Shown one piece after another: positions 48,311 to 58,736 of a stretch of 64,000 nt of DNA; position 1 is the stretch's first letter; each line of letters starts with the position of its first letter. Below the pieces are notes generated by a model. It did not search any database, was not told where the DNA came from, and saw only the letters and a list, made by a program, of their open reading frames with translations. The DNA lies in the NCBI GenBank assembly GCA_949751835.1, contig CATKHK010000016.1:124001-188000 (forward strand). The letters run 5' to 3'. The translations under genes and the position numbers were made by a program. Source of the DNA: Blepharisma japonicum. Taxonomy: Eukaryota; Ciliophora; Heterotrichea; Heterotrichida; Blepharismidae.

Positions 48311-49156
48311 ATGGGAAATCTCTTTACAAAAAAAAATCAAGAAAATGATAGTGAAAAGAGCATCAAGTTTAAACCAGACAGAGAGACAGGAGCAAAATCT
48401 ATTATATCAGAAAAGCCTGCTTATAATATTTTGATTCTTATTTTCAGAAGAACTTCTGATTTTTTAGACGCTAATGATTCCTTAAAATTACTCTGTTTGA
48501 GTCGTTTCTTCTATCAGCATTTGCCAAATAATGAGTTTTATCATAATGTTTCAAAGTCCCTTACTAGCTGAATTGCTAACTTTGATAGGAGTGATCCCGA
48601 TATACTAGACCACTTTGCAGCCTTTTTAGGACGCAGCCCATTTCACTCTTATGAAGATTTATACAATTGTATCAAATCTTCGCAAAATATGATTAAAAAC
48701 CCATGTGGTGAGCAAGGCTTTGAGTATTGAAGAAGATTGAATGGTGGTAATGGGTGGGATATTGAAGATTGGGGATGCTACAAGCACAAAAAGACTATAT
48801 TTTGTAGTTCTTATGAATGGTGCTCTTTAACGCAAACAATTAAACTTCCAATAACCAGAAAAAAGAAATTGCTTATTATAGGGTCACATGTATCTCGAAG
48901 AGACGATTGTGGAGGATTGGCAAAACTTGATGCAGTGGTATACAATAAAAATCATAAAAGAGCAGACTCATATAAAATTGATGAAGTCCAAATTCCTTTA
49001 GGTGAAATATACCATCTAAAATTAAAGATTGAGATTCAGCCTTATAATAAGGAAGTTACAATAACTTATCATGGCAAAGATACAAATTGGTGGGCTGGAA
49101 ATTACGGCGCGAGATTTGGATATTGCTATGCACGGCTATTCAATGATATTGACTAG
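48311..49156 (+). CDS. F-box-associated (FBA) domain protein
   Basis: Predicted 281 aa. The C-terminal half (from about residue 118) is an F-box-associated domain: KNPCGEQGFEYWRRLNGGNG, then a WDIEDW element, and DTNWWAGNYGARFG near the end, as in FBXO2/6-type proteins that recognise N-glycans for ubiquitin ligation. The N-terminal half contains an F-box-like helical segment (NDSLKLLCLSRFFYQHL). The protein opens MGNLFTKK, a plausible myristoylation site. Three TGA codons read as Trp, two of them inside the conserved FBA core. In animals such proteins work in SCF complexes against glycoproteins; that role is inferred here. Confidence 0.85.
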
Positions 49157-49264
49157 AATTTATATTAATTATTAAATTCAAAACTCTTTTTTATAGATCG
49201 TTTTATAAGAAATTTGCTACTTAGATGTTTCTTTCAAAATACTGCATAAAAATAATAATTTTTA

Positions 49265-50644
49265 TTAATAATTTATATTAAGCAAATATGAATTATTGGA
49301 TTCTGAGCTAATAATTTTTGCTTTAGCGACTAAAGCTTCTCATATATTTTCGGCTTCTTTTCTTTCATATAAATGATGTGAAATTCTAACACACCTATTT
49401 CTGTCAATATATGTTTGGTAATTTTGAAGAGCCAAATCAAAAGCAGAAGCGTCTATTTCAGTGAGAATTGCTTTAATAGACTCAGAAGAAGATTTTATAG
49501 TTTTATGCCAGTGAGTATCGGTAAGTTCAGCTACAATTGGCACAAATATAGGAAAAGCCATTTCTTTGGATTCTCTAAGAATTTGTAAAAAAATTTCTGA
49601 TTCAAAGAAGCACATTGCTCTATCTACAACTAGCAGACTCTGGGATAAAAGGCATCTTGATATCTTTTTGAATATTCTTAAATTCATAGCTTCCGATTCC
49701 ATGCTCTTATAAATGCTTAAGATTTCCTGCAGCTCTATCAAAAATAAAACTTCATTTTGAGAATTTCTACAAGGCCAATATCTCAGCAACCCTTCTATCA
49801 ACGGGATTACTAATGAATTGTCTTTGCTTAAAAACATCATGCTGCATCTTGATAATTGTGAATGGAAAGATTCTAAATTTTCAACTTTATACAGTTTAAT
49901 GATTACTCTTTCAAAATAAATTGCATGTTCTTTTCTTAATGGAACTGAAAATCCACTTATTATTGATGCTAAAATTTCGATCAACTCATTAGCTCCCTCA
50001 AACTCTCGGTTTTCATGAATAATTTGTAAAAGAATGTTTTGAATAACAAGTCTTATCAATTTTCTCCTAGGCACTATTTTTGCATACAGCCTATACAGAA
50101 TTATTTGTGCATATTTTTTTTCTTCAAAATTTTCAGTGTTAAACAACTCTATAAGGTCTTGAATAAAAGAATAAGTAAGATATATTTTTCATAACCTACA
50201 ATTTATTTCTTCAAGTATAACTAATTGAAGAAAGATTTCATATACATTTTTAAGATGAGGCCATTCTGGGTCTATTAAAACCCCTATTTCTTCAATATTT
50301 TCTATATCACGATCAGCTTTTGAATATTTTTGTCTCTTAAGAGGAGGTGGTCGGAATATATTCAATTTAATCATATCAAATAAACAATCAAAATGAAGGA
50401 TGAGATATTTTGCAGAGATTTTATGATCATTAATAAAATCCAATAGTTTGTTTAAAGCTGCATTACGTAGAGCCTTAGGTTTGATATCTTTATACTCGTC
50501 TGAGTAGTCATACTTTAAACCGCATATCTGAATTAATTTTATTAACACTTGATCAAAACTGCTTTTTTTATCTTCAGGACATGCGCTATTTTTAGCTGGA
50601 CCTTTACCTGTGTCTCTGCAATTGCTTTTTTGTCTGGATAGCAT
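49265..50644 (-). CDS. PP2A regulatory subunit B56 (B')
   Basis: Targeting subunit of protein phosphatase 2A, 459 aa, built of HEAT-like helical repeats. Family landmarks are FRPPP, DPEWPHLKNVYEIFLQL (about residues 125-141), GANELIEILASIISGFSVPLRKEH, LLRYWPCRNSQNEVLFLIELQEIL and DTHWHKTI. The N-terminal 30 residues are short, polar and unconserved. Two TGA codons give Trp; one lies at the junction WKIYLTYSF. The end (EALVAKAKIISSESNNSYLLNINY) is reached only by reading TGA as Trp. The neighbouring B-box/kelch gene ends 28 bp upstream on the same strand, so it is very tightly packed. Confidence 0.93.
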
Positions 50645-50671
50645 TTATTATATTTATAAAATAATTAATTA

Positions 50672-52195
50672 TTACCCTAAAACATGAAGTTCATTTAATT
50701 GGTAATTTTCTAGGTCTAGTGAATATAAAGTTTCATATCCCCAAGAAAGCATTTTGACCACTGGTGGGCTAACAGAAAAGAAATAAATCTTTGAGGAATT
50801 TTCTATAGGTTTTGATGGAAATCATAAAATGATATCTATATCAAACACATGAATTAAAGTAAGCTCACTCAAAAGTAAATCTATTTTGTAAAGAGAACTC
50901 CTTATAATCAGAAATATTTCGCCTTTAATCGAAAACATATTCATTCGGCATGTGCTTTCAGGAAGATAAAGAGTTTCTTCATATGATAATAATTCAGTAT
51001 CAAAAATTTCAATAAATCTTGAATATCCAGCAATTAAAATTTTATTACCAAGAACCAAAGTAGATACATGACAATGAGGATAGAGCGAATTTGGAAGCAT
51101 TTCTCACCTTTGTTTTATAAGAGAAAACCGTTCTGATGATTTTAATTTTCCCTCAAATTTCCCTCCAAATACATAAATATAGTCGTTGTGATAGCAAACT
51201 CCATGATATTTGCGTGGCGATATCATTCTTTCTACTGGAGTTGAAATTTTTGATTCTGAATCAAGAATATAAGCAGAAGGTATTTCGCCTTCACTACTTT
51301 GGCCACCACAAAGAAAAATTATATCATTAGGCAATACGCACCAGGCACTTCGATAATTAAAAGGATCCCCTGCAATTTCAGAAATGCTCATACAGTCATT
51401 TTCTATATCATATTTAGCCAAATTATGTGAGGCTCCTTGTAAAAAGACTGGCTCTGTTTGAATTTCTTCATACCTTTCATAGAAGATTTGTGACGTATAC
51501 CCTATGTGTTTTGTTAAATTTTCAGCATCAATTTTGTAATATATATCTCTTAATTTCTCATATACCTTTTCTAAAATTTCAAGGCTAATTTCATAAGCTG
51601 GCTGATATGTTCAATTTCCGTTTTTCTTGGTTTTTATTTGTCCTGCAGTAGTATTTTTTCTCATTTCAATTAATTCATTTTCTATTTTATCAGCCTCCAT
51701 AAATTTTTGGCCGAAAATATTCTCAATAAGCTTCAAGATTTTAATTTTTTCTGTTTCTAGCTGATCTTTATAATCAGAGACTTTTTTGATATTTTTATTC
51801 AATTTAAATTGGATATTCTCAAGCACTTTTTTCTTTTTCAGATATTGATCAATATCATCTCTGCAATGAATGAATTCTTGACTGTCGATTTTTTCAAAAT
51901 AATGGGAAGCTGTAGGCTCATGATCTATATGAACAATTCTGCATGCTCGGCAGAGATATTTTGAGTTGCCTTTACAGAGACATACAAATTCAGGCTCTCC
52001 ATTACAAATTTCACAGAGAGAATTCCCTTGCAAGGTCGAGGAAGAAATTGGAGTTTGGACGTGAATTGATTTGGGGTTATTCGAATAATGAATTGAGAGG
52101 CAAATCATACAAAGAGAAGTAGACTTTGAGTCACAATGGCATATTAGAACTGCTGAGTTTCCACACATCATATCACACATCCAAGATGATTCCAT
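50672..52195 (-). CDS. B-box zinc-finger / kelch-repeat protein
   Basis: 507 aa. Two B-box-like Cys/His modules fill the first 95 residues (CDMMCGN...CHCDSKSTSLCMIC and CEICNGEPEFVCLCKGNSKYLC). A coiled coil follows (about residues 110-195), then kelch-type blades (FLCGGQSSEGEIPSAYIL, YVFGGKFEGKLKSSERF). The layout resembles TRIM-like proteins without a RING finger; this architecture is frequent in ciliates. A ubiquitin-ligase role cannot be claimed without a RING. One TGA (KKNGNW) links the coiled coil and the beta-propeller. Complete from ATG to TAA. Confidence 0.88.
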
Positions 52196-52575
52196 TTTAG
52201 TATTAAATAGCAGTTAATAAATTCTATTTGTTACTTTAAAATTGATTATTTAGCAGCTCAAAGTCTAAAGAATGGAAACTTGCTAAATTTTTCTGGAAAA
52301 TTGCTTTTGAATTAGAAATAAATATTATAGTTAATTTATTATTCATTTTTTCGATATTACCAATTTTTTGCTTTTCAACCCATTAAAGTAACGTCTAAAT
52401 ATCTTTGAAATAGAACTGAGCTAGATTTCTTAATTTCGACTTTTTTCAGCCAATGTAATTTTCCATCCAAATTAATTGATTGCAATGCAAATAAATCGCC
52501 TAAGCATCTTTTTCAGCATCGACAAATTATTCAAACATATTTAAATTAAATTTCACTATATAAATATATTACTAT
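52196..52575. other. Bidirectional intergenic region
   Basis: About 380 bp between divergent genes; AT-rich, no motif recognised beyond presumed promoters. Confidence 0.5.
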
Positions 52576-53406
52576 ATGGTAGACAGTAATTCGGCTTTGA
52601 TTGTAGATAAGCAACTACTAGAATCTTGTTTGCAGTGTCCAATTTGCTTTGAATATTTCACAATCCCCATATATCAATGCGACAGCGGACACTCAATTTG
52701 TGATCGCTGTTCTCAAAGAACCCAAAAATGTCCTTCCTGTCGAGAGCCAATAGGCCGAAAACTCCGAAATTATCATTTAGAGCAGCAGCTTTATCAATGT
52801 GAATATACCTGCCAGTTCAGTGGCTGCAATGACAGAGTAAAGCTTTCAGGAAGACTTGAGCACGAAGAAGAATGCCGACACAACCCTAATTTTCAATGTT
52901 TATTGACTAACTGTAAATGAAAAGGACAGCTAGACTCCCTATTGACTCATTTAAATAGCAAGCACAAAATCCCTCATTATGATATCACAGGAAACACAGC
53001 AGAATATTCATCAAGATTAAGATCCAGCTCCCTCCCTCCAACTGCTGGATGTGTGAAGCTTTTGCATACATTTTATTTAGCTGAGGATCAAACTTGTACA
53101 ATTTTGACTTATATATTTATGGACTCTATGAAAAATTTATTCTATCCTCAGTTTAGAACACTAGGAAAAAGCCCTGCAAAATTTACTTTGAAAATTTGAA
53201 ATACTGATTCTGATGAAAATGATGAAATTATAATTGCAGGGATGGCGAAAACGGCCAAAAACAGCTTAGATGAAGAAAGAGAGAAAAAACAATGTGTAGC
53301 ATTAGATCTGGAAAGCCTTATAAATCGATTCGCCTTTCAAGATAAAGTTGAAAGAGGGCATAAATTACTGCACTATAGACTTACAATAGAACAAAAAGAA
53401 GTTTAA
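52576..53406 (+). CDS. SIAH-like RING E3 ubiquitin ligase
   Basis: 276 aa. A RING finger lies at about residues 20-55 (CPICFEYFTIPIYQC, GHSICDRC, CPSC), followed by a SIAH-type zinc finger (C-x-x-x-C ... LSGRLEHEEECRH) and a beta-rich substrate-binding half. In-frame TGA codons read as Trp at KWKGQL and KIWNTD. SIAH proteins ubiquitinate client proteins for proteasomal decay. The substrate-binding half is shorter and more diverged than in animals, and the last 60 residues are acidic. Confidence 0.88.
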
Positions 53407-53522
53407 ATTTGTAAATTTTAACCTTCGTTTGAAATATAATTTATATGGGTGTCCATTAATATTAAAATGGAAGCTTATTACTGAAAAATTATTTTTCCAA
53501 ATGATTTAATTAAGTTTTATTG

Positions 53523-54374
53523 CTATTGAGGAGAGCTCGCTGAACGTTGCTGCTCAGTGGTTTCGAAAGTTTTACCTTGAAATTCTCCTTTACCTTCCTT
53601 TTTTTCTCCAAAACTCCCTGGCTGAGTTGTTTCTGAGATTTTAGCATAGCCAACTTCAGTATATCCTGGTTCTGATACTCCTGAAAGAACTTCTGTGGTG
53701 CTTCCAACAGTTTTCGTTGACACAAATTCTGAATATCCTTGCTGTTTTTCTTCTAGACCGCCAAATGTTCCTGTTGTGGTTCCTGGTTGCTGTAACGATG
53801 TCCCTGTTGTGGTTCCTGGTTGCTGCAACGATGTCCCTGCTGTGAGTCCTGATTGCTGGAACGATGTACCTGATGTGAAACCTGGCTGCTGCAATGACGT
53901 CCCTGTAAATTCTCCTCCTTGGTACCCAGTTTGATAACCAGTTTGTGCAGTTTGCCCTGATGCCATTCCAGCTAATCCAGTCTGTCCAGTCGATGCGGTA
54001 GGTCTAAATTCCATATGAAGTCTCAAAACTCCAGCTCTTTGGCCATTGTGGAGAAGCTCAATCCAGTCTTCATAGTGTCTGTTTTCAAATAATTTCAATA
54101 GAGGGAAGACAAGGCTCCCAACTTCTTGGTCTGATCTAAGACTTCTTCTATCCCACACGCCGATATAAGCTGTGTCTTCTCCACTTATGATAAAATTCAA
54201 TTGATCATCCCAGTGAGGTGCTCTTCCTCCATCTACACAAATGCAAGATTTTATCTCTTGGTTTCCAATTTTGATTACAACATAAGGATCCATTGTTGTT
54301 AGTGCTTCAAGATCTCTTTCAAGCTTAGCACTGATAGGGCGAATGATGAGGCTGCCAGAACATTGATATGCCAT
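53523..54374 (-). CDS. C2-domain protein with 11-residue repeats
   Basis: 283 aa. An N-terminal C2 domain (residues 5-125) shows LIIRPISAKLERDL, MDPYVVIKIGNQE, WDDQLNF and YIGVWDRRSLRSDQEVGS, with several of the Asp residues used for Ca2+ binding, so Ca2+-dependent membrane binding is likely. The second half is low-complexity, rich in Gly, Thr, Gln and Ser, with four tandem GTSLQQPGTTT-like units, and is probably disordered. The ATG at 54374 starts MAYQCSGSL; an upstream in-frame TTG is not a likely start. Similar small C2 proteins with Gln/Gly tails occur in ciliates and plants. Confidence 0.85.
   Translation of the reverse strand: MAYQCSGSLIIRPISAKLERDLEALTTMDPYVVIKIGNQEIKSCICVDGGRAPHWDDQLNFIISGEDTAYIGVWDRRSLRSDQEVGSLVFPLLKLFENRHYEDWIELLHNGQRAGVLRLHMEFRPTASTGQTGLAGMASGQTAQTGYQTGYQGGEFTGTSLQQPGFTSGTSFQQSGLTAGTSLQQPGTTTGTSLQQPGTTTGTFGGLEEKQQGYSEFVSTKTVGSTTEVLSGVSEPGYTEVGYAKISETTQPGSFGEKKEGKGEFQGKTFETTEQQRSASSPQ
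53772..53903 (-). repeat. Four 33-bp coding tandem repeats
   Basis: Four back-to-back units encode GTSLQQPGFTS, GTSFQQSGLTA, GTSLQQPGTTT and GTSLQQPGTTT, followed by a truncated GTF. The last two units are identical in protein and nearly so in DNA, which suggests recent slippage or unequal exchange. Confidence 0.88.
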
Positions 54375-54799
54375 TTTTAAATTTATCAATTAATGGCCAA
54401 TCATGGTGTGTATCTGACAGGAAATTTCAAAAAGAAGCAGAAAACTGATCAGAAGTGGCTGATCTAATTTTGGGCATTAGAAGATGTATTTTTATTGATA
54501 TGGTTATAGAAATAACCAGAGTTTAATGATTTGGCCTAATTTTGGAATATTTAATTATTTAATTTCGAAAATAGCGATAAATAATATCTAATTCCTTTCT
54601 TTTAATTAAAAATTGATCTTCTAGCAAATTTTAAATTTAAATAAAATTTTATCATTACTTTGAACGAAAATATTAAAATTATAGAATGCTTATCTACTTA
54701 TTATTGCTCTCTATTAAAAAATTTAAATTATTTAAATATTTTAATAGGATTAAATTGACACTATTTTGTTGATAATTAAAATCCTCTATTCAATTAAAT
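54375..54799. other. Bidirectional intergenic region
   Basis: About 425 bp of AT-rich DNA between divergent genes, with no recognisable feature. Confidence 0.5.
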
Positions 54800-55294
54800 A
54801 TGAGTCACCTCATTCCCTTAGAAATCACTCAGTTCCTCAAAACCCAAACAATTTCAACTGATATTGCAAGAAAAGTTCTACGCCAAGCAATAAAAGGCGA
54901 AAATATTGATGGAGATTTAGAAAGCAGCTTGTACTTGGTATTCCAAGCTTTATTAGTCAATAATCCATCGAAATTAAAGGTCTCTGAAATATTGACTTCC
55001 ATAAAACTTGGCGAGGAATTTGTATCAGAAATATTGCAAAGCTGGGATGATATTCCAAAGCCACGCTATGGGGTTGTTTTCCCACAGCTTGTGGATGTGA
55101 ATTGGAAATCTTCACATGTAATTTCTACATCTGAGGAAAAAAGAGTTCATTTGCCTTCTTTATCAGTCAATCTGAACATCCAAGAAGCCTCTGGGGAATT
55201 TTCAAATTTATCTTTTACTTGCAATCGTGAACAATTAGCTGATTTAACTTATAAATTGAAGTCTGCACTATTGCAGGTAGAGAGGTTTAAATAA
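54800..55294 (+). CDS. COMM-domain protein
   Basis: 164 aa, a usual COMMD size. The N-terminal helical domain (residues 1-85) is followed by the COMM domain (about 90-164): FPQLVDVNWKSSHVIS, the Leu-rich strand LPSLSVNLNI, and a closing helix DLTYKLKSALLQVERF. COMMD proteins form heteromeric rings in the Commander complex for endosomal recycling of membrane proteins. Which of the ten COMMD types it represents cannot be told by eye. No TGA or intron needed. Confidence 0.88.
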   Translation: MSHLIPLEITQFLKTQTISTDIARKVLRQAIKGENIDGDLESSLYLVFQALLVNNPSKLKVSEILTSIKLGEEFVSEILQSWDDIPKPRYGVVFPQLVDVNWKSSHVISTSEEKRVHLPSLSVNLNIQEASGEFSNLSFTCNREQLADLTYKLKSALLQVERFK

Positions 55295-55454
55295 ATAGAG
55301 GACTTAATATTTTATTATTCAATTGCTCTTTTTGATGGGAAATTAGCTAAAATTCCAAAAATATAAATTTTTTAGTATAAATTTAACTATTTAGCTGAAA
55401 GTATATAATATGCATGCTAATCTCCAATCTAAAAGTTAAATAAGATTTGCCAGT

Positions 55455-56900
55455 TTAATTATCAGTTAATTTAGCGATGATTTCATTTATTAATAGATTG
55501 ATTGAGATATCATTTTTCGTACCTAACAATTCTTTTGTATGCTGAATATATCTTACACTTAAAAAGTTTTTCATTTCATAAACAAAGATATAAACTTCTT
55601 CAATGTTTTCTATGTCGTTTTCAGTTTCTCCAAATAATTTTCTGAAATGTTTAATAGCCAGGGTTTTATCAACCTAAATAAATTTTACAATAACCTCATC
55701 TGCAGCATCTGATGCTAAGTCCAAATTTTCGCATAAAATTTGTCTAAATGTTTTCGCAGATTCTAGAGAATTTTTCATAGATTTGATACTTGGGATGATT
55801 TGCTCCATATAAAATCCAATGTCATGAGTATTCGAGGATGATGTAAGCAGTTCATTATATACCAGACTTACAAATTTTTCAATATTAGGGATGACTTTGA
55901 TAACATTTTGCATTTTTTCAATTGAATGAAGTGCTTCTTGTGTATTTGATACTGAGAGAATTTCAAAAATCGATTTCAATGAATTGCTCAAAAAATCTGG
56001 AGAATTCGTGCTGCTTCGAGTAGCATTTCAATCATATTGAACACTACTCCTACTTGAATAGGCTTCTTGAGAACGGTAGCTTAAAATTTGGCTTTTTAAA
56101 TCAATTAACTCCTTTTCAAAATCAAGCTTATTTTTCTCATACATGTTAATTAGTGACATAATTTTTCTATCTGTGTAATGATTTGGGTCAAAGCTTCTGT
56201 GTATAAACGTCTTGAAGATTTCACCTTCATTTCTTGAAATCATTTCTGTGTTACTTTTTAATTTTATGTTTTCTTCTAAAAGAGAGGCTTTTTCTGATTT
56301 TATTTTTCTCAGGTCGTGCCTAAGCGATTTATTTTCTTTTTTAAGTTTCGAGATATCTTCCCTAAGCTCAGAAATTATTGAATTGTTGTATTTAAGAGAA
56401 TCTTGCATATAAGGTGATTGAGAAACTAATGTAGTTAGGCTTACTACAGTGCTTGCAAGAGACGAGTATTCAGGAACTGGAGGATCACTATCTGGCACCA
56501 TTGATAAAGGCTGCATTGAATTTTGTACCAGAATTTTATCAATTTCTTCTCATACGATTTCTTCATTTTCTTTTAGATTTTTGGTCTTATTTGATTTCAG
56601 AGGAGAAATCTGCTTGAAGAGCTCAGCAATTTGTTTTATTTCTTCACCAATTTCTGTTGTTTGTCTCATGAAATCTTGCATAGTTGGCGGATTTTGAACA
56701 GTATGTTTAGCGGTTTCAGGCATTGAGTATATTTCCATTGTATTGAAATAATTATCACTTTTTGCACTTTCACGATCTATCAATAATAAATCAGGAGTAA
56801 GCCTATATGTGTGTTTGGATTTTTGTTGTAAGGAGCTTGGAGGCAAAGGAACTGAAAACTGTGGAACTTTTCTATTTACCTCAGTCTTTTTAGCTGACAT
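55455..56900 (-). CDS. Coiled-coil protein of unknown function
   Basis: 476 aa; no family recognised. The N-terminal 150 residues are Pro/Ser-rich. A strong coiled coil (about residues 175-235: SELREDISKLKKENKSLRHD...) and helical segments follow. The last 80 residues lie after a 15-nt intron (55674..55688) and continue the helical character (VDKTLAIKHFRKLFGETEND). Two TGA codons read as Trp. The context (centrosomal or axonemal-type coiled coils are common in ciliates) suggests a cytoskeletal role, but nothing in the sequence proves it. It is transcribed away from the ZNHIT3-like gene. Confidence 0.8.
55674..55688 (-). other. 15-nt intron of the coiled-coil gene
   Basis: Coding strand GTAAAATTTATTTAG. 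It contains an in-frame TAG; removal joins DEVI to VDKTLAIKH. Same sequence as intron 3 of the kelch membrane protein. Confidence 0.83.
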
Positions 56901-57107
56901 AGTTTCAGTTTTTTATATACATAAAAAGTTTAATAATAATATAGCCTTGAGCAAATTATGAAAATAAAATAAATTTTTATAGCCTACTTTATAATCTTTA
57001 TCTCTTTATAAGTCTATTCTTACAATATAATCTTTATGAACCAGTTATTATACTTTTAAAATATAATAAAATATTTTTTCCATTTCCCATTTTATTTAGT
57101 TTATAAA

Positions 57108-57542
57108 ATGGATTGCAGCTGTGGCAATCCTGGAAAATACAAGTGTCCCAGATGTCTTGCAAGATATTGCTCCAAAGATTGCTACTCCGTCCATAAAAAT
57201 TCTGGTTGTGAACGCAAACGAGAACAAAAATTTACTCCAATAGTCCGACATCCTTATCGCAACTTTTTACTTGAAGATGAAGATGAGACAATATTAACGG
57301 ATGAAGAATTATCACAAATGAGTAATTTCTAATCAGAGTTTAATCAAACGTTGAAAACTATGCTAAAAAATGAGGAAGTAAGGAAGCTTTTAAACGAAAT
57401 TGACTCATCAGAAAATAGATTGGGAGCTCTGAGGTCTGTACTCTTACAAGATAAAGATGGGAATTCTGCATTTCAGCAGTGTATGGATGAGATGCTCAAA
57501 AGTTTAGGGTATCTTAATGAAGAAGGCCAAAGCACGATTTAG
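57108..57542 (+). CDS. ZNHIT3-like HIT zinc-finger protein
   Basis: 139 aa after removal of a 15-nt intron. The zf-HIT domain occupies residues 2-35: C-G-N-P ... YKCPRC, YCSKDC, HKNSGC, with all Zn ligands present. The C-terminal helices (LKTMLKNEEVRKLLNEID ... FQQCMDEMLKSLG) match the ZNHIT3/Hit1 layout. In yeast and animals this protein helps assemble box C/D snoRNPs with NUFIP. The intron (57322..57336) carries a TAA between the two halves. The gene is short and probably complete. Confidence 0.88.
57322..57336 (+). other. 15-nt intron of the ZNHIT3-like gene
   Basis: GTAATTTCTAATCAG. Removal joins LSQM to KFNQTLKTM. It ends in CAG, unlike the TAG of the other introns here. Confidence 0.85.
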
Positions 57543-57857
57543 ACATCTGAATGAATCTAAATCATCTATGCTAGGAAATATAATTGGATCTAATATGATT
57601 ATAATTATATTAAATTTGTAGTTCTCATATAATTATTTTTACAAGCCCAATAAATTAATTTTACCAAAATAATCCCTTTTAATACTCCTTGACTTATTTT
57701 CAAATAATAATATCAAAATATGCCCAAAATTATAATAAAGCTTCTATCAATTTCTTTATTTTTTGATTAACTTAATAATAATATACAAACATATTTACCA
57801 ATTTTGTCAACTACTAATAAGTGCAATGCATTAATTAATTAATTATGAGTACACACA
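57543..57857. other. Convergent intergenic region
   Basis: About 315 bp, very AT-rich, between the ends of two convergent genes. It should hold both 3' ends; no structured terminator is recognisable. Confidence 0.5.
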
Positions 57858-58292
57858 TTAAAAAATCTCACAAGATATTCGCTTTCTTTTCTTAGCGACA
57901 GTCTTGAAATGATTTCTTTTTAACCTTTCATACTCTGCTGGATTATTTATTTTTAGCTCCCGAATCTGAATACTTGATAATACGTCTTTCGGGTAAGCCA
58001 TCTTAATTTCTCCTTGTCTCAAACTGATCCCCGCTTGCTCAAGGACAAGGTTTTCATAGTCGTTCGACACGAAATTTCTATAAGTTTTAGTTGGGGGCGG
58101 TTTAAAATTATTACTTCTAATCTCATAAGCGACGGTCTTGCCAACGTTCATAAGACGTTTAAGCCCTTTTTTAGACATGTCTTGCGAAACCTGCCTTGAA
58201 TGAGCAGCTGTTGTCGGAAGTGATGCAGAATTATCTCCATCCAGTGAATTTAAAGGTACTTGGTTTTCACGAAAAGTAAATTCATCAATCAT
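57858..58292 (-). CDS. Small basic protein, unidentified
   Basis: 144 aa, no family recognised. The N-terminus is acidic and Ser-rich; the middle carries LKRLMNVGKTVAYEIRSNNF and FKPPPTKTYRNFV, and the end is strongly basic (VAKKRKRISCEIF) with a nuclear-localisation-like KKRKR. Uninterrupted ORF with good codon variety and an ATG at 58292. A chance ORF of this composition in this AT-rich DNA is unlikely. Confidence 0.65.
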   Translation of the reverse strand: MIDEFTFRENQVPLNSLDGDNSASLPTTAAHSRQVSQDMSKKGLKRLMNVGKTVAYEIRSNNFKPPPTKTYRNFVSNDYENLVLEQAGISLRQGEIKMAYPKDVLSSIQIRELKINNPAEYERLKRNHFKTVAKKRKRISCEIF

Positions 58293-58736
58293 TGGTAATA
58301 AATATTAGATAGATACTGTATCTTGAGATAAATTATCAAGATATATAATCTCTTTGCATCCAAAATCGTAGATATGAAAGGATTTAAAGCAGTTTATGCA
58401 AATAAAATTAAATTAATGACAGATTAAATAAATATCATCAAATTGCACCTGAATTATTTAGTAATAATTAGAAAAGTTAAATTTATATTGGTGAATATCG
58501 TTACTAAAATTTCTTGAAATAAGTTAAATAGGATATCTCAAAAAATCTAATTTTATTATGCTTTAAAAATATTCTTTCTTTTCCCAATAGAGGAGTCTCC
58601 AATTAATTTAAAAAACTTTTTTGCCTCATATTTATAATTTATGTATTTTTAATATGGTAGTAACTTATCTCATGGATTTTTTTCAAAATAAGACTGCAAC
58701 TGCCATAATAACATATATACTTTAATACTCGATTAT
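58293..58736. other. Intergenic region
   Basis: About 440 bp of AT-rich DNA with no feature seen. Confidence 0.5.
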
